Assembly (NCBI RefSeq): GCF_022558445.1
Contig: NZ_CP054699.1
Span: 3,240,001-3,304,000, forward strand
Length of the DNA: 64,000 nucleotides
Reading direction: 5' to 3'
Origin: Candidatus Contubernalis alkalaceticus
GTDB taxonomy: Bacteria; Bacillota; Dethiobacteria; SKNC01
The position numbers and the translations under genes are program-made. Of this stretch, positions 1 through 7,041 are shown in pieces; within the stretch, counting starts at the first letter, position 1, and every line of letters starts with the position of its first letter. The notes under the pieces are model-generated. The model ran no database searches. It worked only from the letters and a program-made list of their open reading frames with translations, and had not been told where the DNA came from.

Positions 1-495
1 GTCGGCTGTCTTTATTTCTTTTTCGGCACTTAACCCCGCATAATATTCATTCAGCTGGGGGCTTCTAAACCGTAGGGCCACCAAAGAAACCAGTGGTTTT
101 AATACAGGCAATATTATTCTTTTTAAGGTAGACAAAAGCTGTCCCTTGACAATCAAAATGACAACAGCTATCAACCCTCCGAAAAGTGCCGTAAGAACAG
201 CAGAGGACAAAACGAAATGCATCCCCTTAAGAGCACCGATGGCACCCATAAGCTTAACATCTCCCCCTCCCATGCCTCCCAGCATGAAAGGAATTAAAAA
301 CACAGCTATACCCACCAGCAGTCCGGAAAAACTGAACACAAACCCCTGGAAGGGATTTAAAATGGTATTATATAATAAACCCCAAATCACAGCCGGTACG
401 GTCAAGAAATTGGGGATTTTTTTCTGAGTCAGGTCGAAATATAAGGATAAAACTATTAATATTATGAGGATATAATCGTTTATATTGAAATTCAA
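1..495 (-). CDS. Prepilin peptidase (A24/CpaA-like), 3' end cut by window edge
   Basis: This is a membrane aspartyl protease that would cleave the leader of type IV or Flp prepilins. The frame starts at a TTG (493-495) preceded by AAGAGGTG at about 503-510 and stays open to position 1 (165 codons, so nearly full length). Two family signatures are visible. The first is an N-terminal helix followed by FDLTQKKIPN with the first catalytic Asp. The second is GGGDVKLMGAIGA with the second Asp. Hydrophobic segments lie between and after these motifs. It lies downstream of the Flp pilin at 914-1087, its likely substrate. A hairpin separates the two genes. Confidence 0.85.
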   Translation of the reverse strand, partial: MNFNINDYILIILIVLSLYFDLTQKKIPNFLTVPAVIWGLLYNTILNPFQGFVFSFSGLLVGIAVFLIPFMLGGMGGGDVKLMGAIGALKGMHFVLSSAVLTALFGGLIAVVILIVKGQLLSTLKRIILPVLKPLVSLVALRFRSPQLNEYYAGLSAEKEIKTAD

Positions 496-700
496 TTAAA
501 ACACCTCTTAAAAGACGTATGTATGCCACTCCTGCTAGATTACACCTCAAAAAGCGTGATTTGTCCTCTAATTCTCACAAATATCACCAACTTTTGCAGA
601 TGCATCTATCCTTTTATATTCGGTGGCAAAGATTAAACATCCTGCTAACCACTCCTCCTTTTGCCTGTAATTGATAAATAATGAAAACCAAACATATTTT

Positions 701-736
701 ATTACAGGAGCATGCCTGAAGGCATGCTCCTGTAAT
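701..736. terminator. Perfect 16-bp hairpin between pilin and prepilin peptidase
   Basis: The arms ATTACAGGAGCATGCC and its exact complement enclose a 4-nt loop (TGAA). It lacks a long T-run on the minus strand. It may be a terminator or a processing hairpin that lowers peptidase expression relative to the abundant pilin. The rest of 496-913 is AT-rich with no gene seen. Confidence 0.6.
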
Positions 737-913
737 TGTTTACCCTGTGTGTCAAAATATCAACGAGTTAGTTTTTACTTTTTCAGCAATATACTAAATA
801 AGTCAACTGTAAAGATAATACTGTTTATGTATAATGCAATAAGTTAATAAGTTAGCACACTGTGTTCTTAGGACGCTGTATTCTTTAGCCTACTAATTTC
901 CCTTAGCTTCTTA

Positions 914-1087
914 TTATTCTCCGCCACCAAATCCAGCAACAATGTCATCAAATACCCCAGATATGCCACCCTCTAAAAGACTTAACGCACCTATCAACGC
1001 AACCGCAATCAACGCAATAATCAACCCATACTCCACCATTCCCTGTCCTTCTTCATCCTTCCAAAGCCTCTTCATTAATTCTCTCAT
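914..1087 (-). CDS. Flp/Fap-type pilin subunit (57 aa)
   Basis: This is a small type IVb (Tad) pilin. The protein begins MRELMKRLWKDEEGQGMVEY and continues with a hydrophobic helix (residues 21-38) and a Gly-rich acidic tail ending GFGGGE. A short charged leader, then G-Q-G-M-V-E-Y and a membrane helix, is the Flp signature; the Glu five residues into the mature protein (E19) is the conserved one. The start at 1087 has AGGAGG at about 1094-1100. It is the likely substrate of the prepilin peptidase at the left edge. The Tad assembly genes are not in this window. It is too short for ordinary ORF cut-offs. Confidence 0.88.
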   Translation of the reverse strand: MRELMKRLWKDEEGQGMVEYGLIIALIAVALIGALSLLEGGISGVFDDIVAGFGGGE

Positions 1088-1194
1088 CTTGTTACCTCCT
1101 CTAATTTATATTATAATTTTATTTTTAAGTCTTTTTACTCAAGGGATCCTGCACCAATCAAAAACATTATGCAGTATTTCACTTCTCTAAAGCT

Positions 1195-1310
1195 TCTCCG
1201 TACCTTCGCTGCACTTAAGCTGCTGTCCTTTCACTGCCCTGCATTACAGTCTTTACTATGCCTGTCCGCTTAAACTTTTAGCGAACCACCTCCCCGGCTC
1301 TATCTTATCT
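1195..1310 (-). promoter_or_regulatory. Structured 5' leader of the pilin gene
   Basis: The divergent gap 1088-1496 separates the minus-strand pilin and the plus-strand sortase. On the minus strand, 1195-1310 contains several short inverted repeats (for example GTTCGCT/AGCGGAC and ACTG/CAGT) and GC-rich patches in otherwise AT-rich DNA. I cannot match it to a known riboswitch class. The remainder of the gap is AT-rich promoter DNA. Confidence 0.25.
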
Positions 1311-1496
1311 ATAAAATCTAAATAGAATTTTAATTTTTTAGAAATTGCACACGGTATTCATTAATAATTTAATAAACGGAACAATTAACAGATTTGACCA
1401 GAATGTAACTTTTGTAGTAAAATTTTAAATATAGATGAACTTATTATTTCAAAAAGATTTTAAGGTTAGTAAATAACTTATAAAAGGATGAGATAA

Positions 1497-2147
1497 ATGC
1501 CTGATAATAATAAAGTTAGTAATAATTCTAGAATTAAAAAACTACCTCGGCCCCCCGGTTACTGGATTGGAGCACTTTTAATTATAGTCGGTGTTTCCCT
1601 GGTGCTCTTTCCATTTTTAAAAAATTCTTATGAACAATATATTTTGACATCTAAGGCCAGGGATACTATAGAACAGATTAAGAAAGAAAGCCCTTTGATT
1701 CTTCCGGAAGAAAATTCCCGGGATAACTTTCCCGAACAGTTATTGCCTAAAGAAGCGGTGTTAGAGATTCCTACACTGAACCTTATAGTTAATATTAACT
1801 ATGGCATTGAGACAGAAGATTTTGAACATATACCCAGTTTCTACCCTCAAAGTGGGTACCCTATGACGGGAAACGTTTCCATCGCCGGTCACCGTAATGC
1901 AAAAAACTTTCGTTATGTTGATGAGCTGGTTAAAAATGATGAAATCAGATTGTACTATGATAATAAGCTTTTTCTGTATTATGTAGATGAGGTCTTTTTA
2001 ACTCATGAAAGGGATTGGAGTATCATTGAACCTACCGAAACTGCCGCCTTAACCCTTACTACCTGTGACCCTCCGGGCAGTGACCCCACGGACCAACGTC
2101 TAATCGTTAGAGCTTACCTCAGCGACAGTATTGAGCTAAAGGATTAG
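1497..2147 (+). CDS. Sortase, class D-like (216 aa)
   Basis: This is a transpeptidase that would cleave an LPxTG-type sorting signal and attach the protein to the cell wall. A cytoplasmic N-terminus is followed by one membrane helix (residues 22-41) and then the sortase barrel. Catalytic His132 is in SIAGHRN, catalytic Cys190 in TLTTC, and Arg201 or Arg205 in QRLIVRAYL. The TLTTC form and the length fit class D or F. The start ATG has AAAGGATG upstream. The only clear substrate in the window is the LPGTG protein at 11879-12652. The gene faces an oppositely oriented c-di-GMP-I riboswitch just past its stop. Confidence 0.9.
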   Translation: MPDNNKVSNNSRIKKLPRPPGYWIGALLIIVGVSLVLFPFLKNSYEQYILTSKARDTIEQIKKESPLILPEENSRDNFPEQLLPKEAVLEIPTLNLIVNINYGIETEDFEHIPSFYPQSGYPMTGNVSIAGHRNAKNFRYVDELVKNDEIRLYYDNKLFLYYVDEVFLTHERDWSIIEPTETAALTLTTCDPPGSDPTDQRLIVRAYLSDSIELKD

Positions 2148-2183
2148 CCCCAAACTTTTTAGGTACCACCTCTCCTTCTAAAC

Positions 2184-2213
2184 AAAAAATTTCCCTGCCA
2201 GGTGCGGGGAAAT
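2184..2213 (-). terminator. Intrinsic terminator downstream of c-di-GMP-I riboswitch 1
   Basis: On the minus strand, ATTTCCC and GGGAAAT pair and are followed by T6. The bases in its loop (CCTGGC) can alternatively pair with GCCAGG at the 3' end of the aptamer, giving a plausible expression platform. Confidence 0.6.
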
Positions 2214-2240
2214 AAGAATTAAAAAAAATAATCCTGTTTC

Positions 2241-2316
2241 GGCAGCCTGGCGATCTTAGCTTAATAAGCCTTAGACCCATAACTTTGCGCACCAGCCTTT
2301 CAACTGGATTGCCCTT
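2241..2316 (-). promoter_or_regulatory. c-di-GMP-I (GEMM) riboswitch, apparently orphan
   Basis: Read on the minus strand it has the GEMM-I core: GGGCAA, a GAAA-capped first hairpin, GCGCAAAG (consensus ACGCAAAG), ATGGGTC, and a 3' GCCAGGCTGCC. The ligand-contacting G of GGGC and middle A of CAAAG are present. It lies downstream of the response regulator and points at the 3' end of the sortase on the other strand, so no ordinary gene follows it. An AGAAGGAG-like site and a 16-codon frame follow the terminator (to 2119). Confidence 0.8.
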
Positions 2317-2423
2317 TTCCAACAGAAAATATTAAATTATAAATATAAAGTATTTTATTATTCTACAAAAAACATTTAATTCCTGCTATTTTATGAAAAT
2401 TTTTCTCATTTATTTTTTTTTAT

Positions 2424-3056
2424 TTATTTTTTTCCTATCCCTTTGGATACGGCATAGAGAGCTGCCTGGGTCCGGTCCTTCAGGTTCAGCTTTTCTAAAA
2501 CCTGTCCAATATGTTTCTTAACGGTATGTTCACTGATTACCAGCTGCTCTGCTATGGTTTTGTTATTGTAACCTTTGGATAAGGCTCCCAGCACTTCCAT
2601 CTCCCGGGGGGTCAACCGGCTAATGCCATCTTCTTCCCCGGTGGAGTTCTGTCCCATGGCAAACTGGACCACCACCGGATCATAATATTTTCTACCTTTC
2701 ACCACCAAACGCAGTGCCGCGATCAATTCCTCCGGCAGAGCCTCCTTTAATATATATCCGTCCACCTCCTCCTTCATAGCCTCCTGAATTTCTATCTCAT
2801 TGGCATAAGAGGTTAAAATAACATACTTACACTCTTTATGAACCTTCCGGCTTTTTTTAATTATATCCAGGCCGTGCTCCCCGGGAAGCCGTAAATCCAC
2901 CAGGGCTACATTGGGTTTTAAAGAAGTAATTTGCTCCAGAGCCTCTGCTCCGTTGGAAGCAAAGCCTACCACCTGAATATCCTGCTCCAGGCCGGCCACC
3001 ATTTCAATCCCTTTCCTGACCAGGGGATGATCGTCTATGACCACGATTCTTATCAA
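2424..3056 (-). CDS. NarL/DegU-type response regulator
   Basis: This is a DNA-binding response regulator of 210 aa. The N-terminal receiver has VVIDDHP (acidic pocket), the phospho-acceptor Asp in ALVDLRLPG, and the ILTSYA and ILKEA switch/Lys motifs. The C-terminal LuxR-type helix-turn-helix has LTPREMEVLGALSKGYNNKT and SEHTVKKHIGQVLEKL. The TTG start has AGGAGG 7 nt upstream. It is the partner of the histidine kinase just upstream on the same strand, but a 100-bp three-hairpin repeat separates the two, which could uncouple their levels. The target genes are unknown. Confidence 0.93.
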   Translation of the reverse strand: MIRIVVIDDHPLVRKGIEMVAGLEQDIQVVGFASNGAEALEQITSLKPNVALVDLRLPGEHGLDIIKKSRKVHKECKYVILTSYANEIEIQEAMKEEVDGYILKEALPEELIAALRLVVKGRKYYDPVVVQFAMGQNSTGEEDGISRLTPREMEVLGALSKGYNNKTIAEQLVISEHTVKKHIGQVLEKLNLKDRTQAALYAVSKGIGKK

Positions 3057-3077
3057 GTTTGTTCCTCCTTTCCTTTA

Positions 3078-3179
3078 ATAAGGCCCCACCTCTAAGGGTT
3101 AGGGTAGGTGGGCTTATAATCAGATGGGGTAGAGTCTCCACCTGATTCCCCAATGTTTCAGCTTGCTGAAACCAGGTCA
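3078..3179 (-). repeat. Three-hairpin intergenic repeat, copy 1
   Basis: Read on the minus strand the copy has hairpin 1 GTTTCAGCAAGCTGAAAC, hairpin 2 with TCAGGTGGAGAC arms, and hairpin 3 with CCCACCT/AGGTGGGG arms. Sister copies lie at 6919-7036 and 18825-18944. This copy begins at the TGA stop of the histidine kinase. Confidence 0.8.
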
Positions 3180-5003
3180 CTGCACTGCCATCTCTTTCTC
3201 TGCAGATAGCGTTGGCACCGTACAAATTACCCTGGTCCCCTTTCCCTGTTCACTATCTATAGTCAAAGTCCCCTGCAGGGACATTATCATTTCCCGCATA
3301 TTAACCAGGCCCAACCCCTGGTTACGTTTGTACACATCGTCATAGAGGGAAATATCAAAACCTCTGCCGTTGTCGGAAATCTTCAAATTAGACCCAAAAG
3401 GGGTCATCCCCAGTTCCACATTAATTTTAGAACATTTTCCATGCCGAACGGCATTTCCCGTAGCCTCCTTTATAATTCGGTAAAAAGCATTCCGAATAAC
3501 GGGCTTTAATAATTCTTCCTTGCCGTTGACGTTAAATTCAATTATTACCTGGTTAAGATTACCCAGGCTCTCCAGGTACGTTTTAAGCTCTTTTATAAAG
3601 GTGTCGTCTCCCCGATGACGGGGGCTCAAGCGGTATATTAAAAAACGGATTTCCTTGGCTGTTGCGGCAGCCAGATCACGGATTTCCTTCAACCGGCTGC
3701 GGCAGTCCTCCGACAGAGAATCTTCCTGTTTAGACAGAACATCTACTCCATAAACGATGCTGAACAAATTCTGAGAGATACCGTCATGGATTTCATTGGC
3801 GATCCGGTTTTGTTCTTCTATAAGCAGAAGCTTGTCCGCAAAGATATCCGCCAGGTTTCTTTCTATGGAAACAGCACTGAGCTCTGCCAAAAAGCCCAGG
3901 GTCTGCATGATTTCATCAATATCCTGTGAATTGCCCGACTGCAGCACCGCCAGCAGTCCGTAGCAGCGGGACCGGGATTTTACCGGCATACATACCAATT
4001 GCCCTGAAATATTCAAGGTAGAATCTACCACCTGCTGAATTACAGGTTCCGGAACATCTTGAATCTTTGACCAGGCCTGAAGCAGAGCGGCATGCCAAAA
4101 TTCCTCCGGAAAGTAACTCCTTCTCCCCCGGACCGAATAAATAAAGTTCTGATCCTGCTCACCGGCCCGGCTGCTGTCCTGTTCAATCCAGAGCACTACC
4201 TTTTCACTTCCCGTTAAAGCCTTGGCGTAGGCAGCAAAAAGATTTATAATCTCCTTCAAATCTTTGCGGGTAGAAACAGTCTCCACTGCTTCATACAAAG
4301 AGGATATATGTTTTAATTTTTCCTGTATAAGGTGATGGTTTTCTGAGAGGTTCTGATAGGCGGAAGAGAGTTCCAACTGCTGCTGATGCAGCTGCTGGGA
4401 CTGCCGGGCCATGGAAAGGAAAAGGCTAACAAAGATCTGCATGGCCGCAGTAACCAAAATAATAAAAAGAAACAGGTTGGCTTCCTGAGACAATAACTGC
4501 ACCACTGATTCCTGGGCACCAAAAAGAAAAAAATTATCCAGTATGGCTGCAGTTAAAAACCCACCTAGAAATATCCAGGTCAAATACAAGGGAAGGCAGG
4601 CGCTGGCCATAACCAAAGGATTTAGGGAATATATAATAAAGGGGCTCTGCAGTCCGCCGGTAAATACCAACAAAGCTCCCACCCCCATAGTCTCCAAAGC
4701 CACCAGCATCCCCACCACTTTTGGGTTATAGCGGTTCCTATCATAAATGCGAAGGGAAAGCAGGGCTGCAGCAGAAACTAAAAATATAACCGCCAGCTTA
4801 AAAACCCAGAGAGATTGAGGAGGCCCCAGGAAATAAAAGCCTGAAGTAAATAACAGGGAAATAAAACGAATCAGTTTAAAAATCTCATAAACCTGTTCCT
4901 CTGATATCCTCCCCTTGATAAAATAGCCCTCAAACATCTTCTTAAATATTTGCTTTTTTCCCCTTAAAGCAGTTTTAAAGTTATTAAGATTGGTTTTAAT
5001 CAA
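3177..5003 (-). CDS. Membrane sensor histidine kinase, NarX/DegS-like (HisKA_3)
   Basis: This sensor kinase (608 aa) phosphorylates the adjacent regulator. About six hydrophobic segments occupy residues 40-205, then a coiled region, a GAF-like segment (about 235-385), a HisKA_3 dimerisation domain with phospho-acceptor His in NEIHDGISQNL, and a HATPase with NAVRHG (N box), SDNGRGFD and GLGLVNMRE. The TTG start has GGAGG 7 nt upstream. The stop codon is the first base triplet of a three-hairpin repeat. The signal is not known; the membrane part resembles the MASE-like sensors of Clostridia. Confidence 0.92.
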   Translation of the reverse strand: MIKTNLNNFKTALRGKKQIFKKMFEGYFIKGRISEEQVYEIFKLIRFISLLFTSGFYFLGPPQSLWVFKLAVIFLVSAAALLSLRIYDRNRYNPKVVGMLVALETMGVGALLVFTGGLQSPFIIYSLNPLVMASACLPLYLTWIFLGGFLTAAILDNFFLFGAQESVVQLLSQEANLFLFIILVTAAMQIFVSLFLSMARQSQQLHQQQLELSSAYQNLSENHHLIQEKLKHISSLYEAVETVSTRKDLKEIINLFAAYAKALTGSEKVVLWIEQDSSRAGEQDQNFIYSVRGRRSYFPEEFWHAALLQAWSKIQDVPEPVIQQVVDSTLNISGQLVCMPVKSRSRCYGLLAVLQSGNSQDIDEIMQTLGFLAELSAVSIERNLADIFADKLLLIEEQNRIANEIHDGISQNLFSIVYGVDVLSKQEDSLSEDCRSRLKEIRDLAAATAKEIRFLIYRLSPRHRGDDTFIKELKTYLESLGNLNQVIIEFNVNGKEELLKPVIRNAFYRIIKEATGNAVRHGKCSKINVELGMTPFGSNLKISDNGRGFDISLYDDVYKRNQGLGLVNMREMIMSLQGTLTIDSEQGKGTRVICTVPTLSAEKEMAVQ

Positions 5004-5026
5004 GCTGAAACCTCCGTAAAAAAAAG

Positions 5027-5111
5027 AAACCGACCTGGATTAAATTGTAGAATTAAAGAAAGAGCTGTCTAATGTGCTTCTTTCTCATAAATTCTACGAA
5101 TAGGTCAGTTT
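5027..5111 (-). promoter_or_regulatory. Long nested hairpin upstream of the kinase gene
   Basis: Three sets of complementary arms nest here: AAACTGACCT with AGGTCGGTTT, GTAGAATT with AATTCTAC, and GAGAAAGA with TCTTTCTT. Together they make an ~85-nt interrupted stem-loop in the leader of the histidine kinase gene. It could be an attenuator or a small palindromic element. No ligand class is recognised. Confidence 0.45.
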
Positions 5112-5160
5112 TCCTTCCTAAAAATAGAAATTATATGATTTTTAGGTAAAACTTTCGCAT

Positions 5161-5256
5161 TTAATAAAAGTGAAAAGAAGTAAAGGCCGCCAAAAAACCG
5201 GCAGTCATCAGCAGCAGCAAAATTAAAAACATCTTAAAGCTATCGGCATTATCCAT
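5161..5256 (-). CDS. Possible 31-aa membrane peptide
   Basis: A short frame starts at an ATG (5254-5256) preceded by a G-rich GGGGGGG site about 7 nt upstream. It encodes a polar start (MDNADSFK) followed by one hydrophobic helix (about residues 9-24) and an aromatic tail. It stands alone between two genes on the same strand. The function is unknown; it could be a chance frame, but the RBS, single helix and position support a small membrane protein. Confidence 0.4.
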   Translation of the reverse strand: MDNADSFKMFLILLLLMTAGFLAAFTSFHFY

Positions 5257-5388
5257 CCATCATCCCCCCCACGGGAATTAGTACTTACCTAACCTTATTA
5301 TAAGGGGAAAATGGAAAAATTACATTCCTTCAAAGTGTAATATCCAGTTATACAAAAGTATACTTTTCTAAAAAACTAATTACCTGCT

Positions 5389-5847
5389 TTACCAGAAATG
5401 GCCCACTCCCGTCAGCGCCAAAATTTTTGCAGTAAGGATAATTGCCCCGGAACAAACTACCCCTGCCGAGATAATAAAAAAAGAATCCCTGAGGGAAATC
5501 TTAAATATATGGGCCGCCACACAAGCAGTATATGCACCGGTGGTAGGAAGAGGTACAGCCACAAATAAAAACAGGGCATACTTTCCGTACTTTTCAAAAC
5601 TTGCTTTTTTGGAACGGGCTTTTCGAACCATCTTTCCGTAAAGCCCGGAGGTAAGTTTGCTCTCCAGCAGGAACTGTTCCAGTTTCCACAAAATAAACCT
5701 GAGAGGAATAATAACGGCAATGTTTCCCAACACACTGATGGTAAATGCCTCCCAGCGGGTAAGCCCCAGCCCAATACCCAGTGGAAGCCCCCCCCTAATT
5801 TCAAATATAGGGGTTGCAGACAATATGAACACCTTTAAATAATCCAT
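5389..5847 (-). CDS. Small multidrug export-like membrane protein (COG2426 type)
   Basis: This is a membrane protein of about 152 aa with four to five hydrophobic segments. The features I recognise from this family are the RGGLPLGIGLGL motif near the N-terminus and the PLPTTGAYTACVAA segment in the second half. I place the start at 5847 (MDYLKVF), where AGAGGT lies 8-9 nt upstream. A longer frame from 5916 has no such site. The family is only loosely tied to drug export, so the substrate is not known. It is a monocistronic gene. Confidence 0.8.
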   Translation of the reverse strand: MDYLKVFILSATPIFEIRGGLPLGIGLGLTRWEAFTISVLGNIAVIIPLRFILWKLEQFLLESKLTSGLYGKMVRKARSKKASFEKYGKYALFLFVAVPLPTTGAYTACVAAHIFKISLRDSFFIISAGVVCSGAIILTAKILALTGVGHFW

Positions 5848-6153
5848 TTTTTTGTACCTCTTTACGGATCTTTCCCCCTCCAAACCTCTAAAAAAAATCA
5901 GTGGAGAGTAGTTCAATCTACTTTATACTACATAATTCTGTTTTTAAAATATTTTTACCTGCTTGTATTAACCACAATTATTATAATTTAGTTACAAACT
6001 TTTTTCCATATAATATTAACACACCCGTTAAAATATTTAAATATTATGAATATTTAACCTGCGCTCTCTTTTTTTTGATATATTTAATACATATAGGAGA
6101 TAGTATAAATGTCTGAACAGCGAAATTTTAAATTTTGAAAGGAGATGCTTATA

Positions 6154-6918
6154 TTGAATATTTTTGATCTCAGCGGAAAAGTTGCTGTGGTAACCGGGGC
6201 CTCCAGCGGGCTGGGCCGGCGTTTTTCAACGGTGCTGGCGCAAAACGGAGCCGACGTGGCGGTAGTGGCCCGCCGCATAGAACGTCTGGAGGAACTGGCA
6301 GAGGAAATCAGAGGCCTGGGCCAGCGCTGCCTTCCGGTACAATGTGACGTAACCAATGAAGCACAGGTGGCGGAGATGGCTGACAAGGTATTTAAAGAAT
6401 ATGGACGGCTGGACATCTCCATTAACAACGCCGGAACAGCTGCACTGGCCCCGGCAGTGGAACATACCCTGGAGGACTGGAATCAAACAGTAGCCGTAAA
6501 CCTCACCGGAGTCTTTTTGGTGGCCAAGCACTGCGCCAAAATCATGATTAAACAGAATTACGGAAAAATGGTGCTGACTGCCTCCATGTACGGCCTGGTG
6601 GGCAACACCTTCTTCCCCGTCAGCAGCTACCACGCCACCAAAGGTGCTGTTGTCAACCTGACCCGGGGACTGGCAGCTGAATGGGGCAAATACAACATCA
6701 CCGTCAACGCCCTGGCCCCGGGGTTTTTCCCCAGTGAAATGACCCAGGAATCTTTTAAAATCCCAGAGTTTCAAGAGTATGTAAAGAACATGAGTGTGCT
6801 GGGCCGCACCGGACAAGAGGGAGAACTGGACGGAGCAGTGCTCTACCTGTCATCAGATGCCTCCAGCTACACCACCGGAATAACCATTCCTGTGGACGGC
6901 GGCTGGACAGCCGTTTAG
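6154..6918 (+). CDS. SDR-family oxidoreductase
   Basis: This is a short-chain dehydrogenase/reductase of the FabG type (about 254 aa) using NAD(P)H. The cofactor site is TGASSGLG near residue 15, the structural NNAG motif is at about residue 90, and the catalytic Ser (LTASMYG) and YxxxK (YHATK) are present. The C-terminus DGGWTAV is typical of gluconate or 3-ketoacyl type SDRs. The TTG at 6154 is the better start: AAGGAG sits at 6139-6144 and overlaps the upstream in-frame ATG at 6145. The substrate is unknown. It is isolated, with a three-hairpin repeat directly after the stop. Confidence 0.9.
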   Translation: MNIFDLSGKVAVVTGASSGLGRRFSTVLAQNGADVAVVARRIERLEELAEEIRGLGQRCLPVQCDVTNEAQVAEMADKVFKEYGRLDISINNAGTAALAPAVEHTLEDWNQTVAVNLTGVFLVAKHCAKIMIKQNYGKMVLTASMYGLVGNTFFPVSSYHATKGAVVNLTRGLAAEWGKYNITVNALAPGFFPSEMTQESFKIPEFQEYVKNMSVLGRTGQEGELDGAVLYLSSDASSYTTGITIPVDGGWTAV

Positions 6919-7036
6919 TGAACTGGTTTCAGCAAGCTGAAAACATCGGGGAATCAGGTGGAGACTCTACTCCACCTGATAAAGCCCCCACCTACGCTAA
7001 CGCTTAGAGGTGGGGGCCTTATCCCCTAAAAAAAGA
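6919..7036 (+). repeat. Three-hairpin intergenic repeat, copy 2
   Basis: This is the best preserved copy. It begins TGAACTGGTTTCAGC at the stop codon of the SDR gene, has the TCAGGTGGAGAC and CCCCCACC/GGTGGGGG hairpins, and ends CCCCTAAAAAAAG. It lies between two convergent genes, so it could serve as a bidirectional terminator. Confidence 0.8.
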
Positions 7037-7041
7037 CCTGT

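Noticed and set aside
2119-2322. 67-codon minus-strand frame across the c-di-GMP-I riboswitch
   Set aside because: It reads through the aptamer and terminator, and its apparent start is within the riboswitch; there is no protein-like pattern.
6226-6816. 196-codon minus-strand frame opposite the SDR gene
   Set aside because: The plus strand carries clear SDR motifs; the opposite frame has none.
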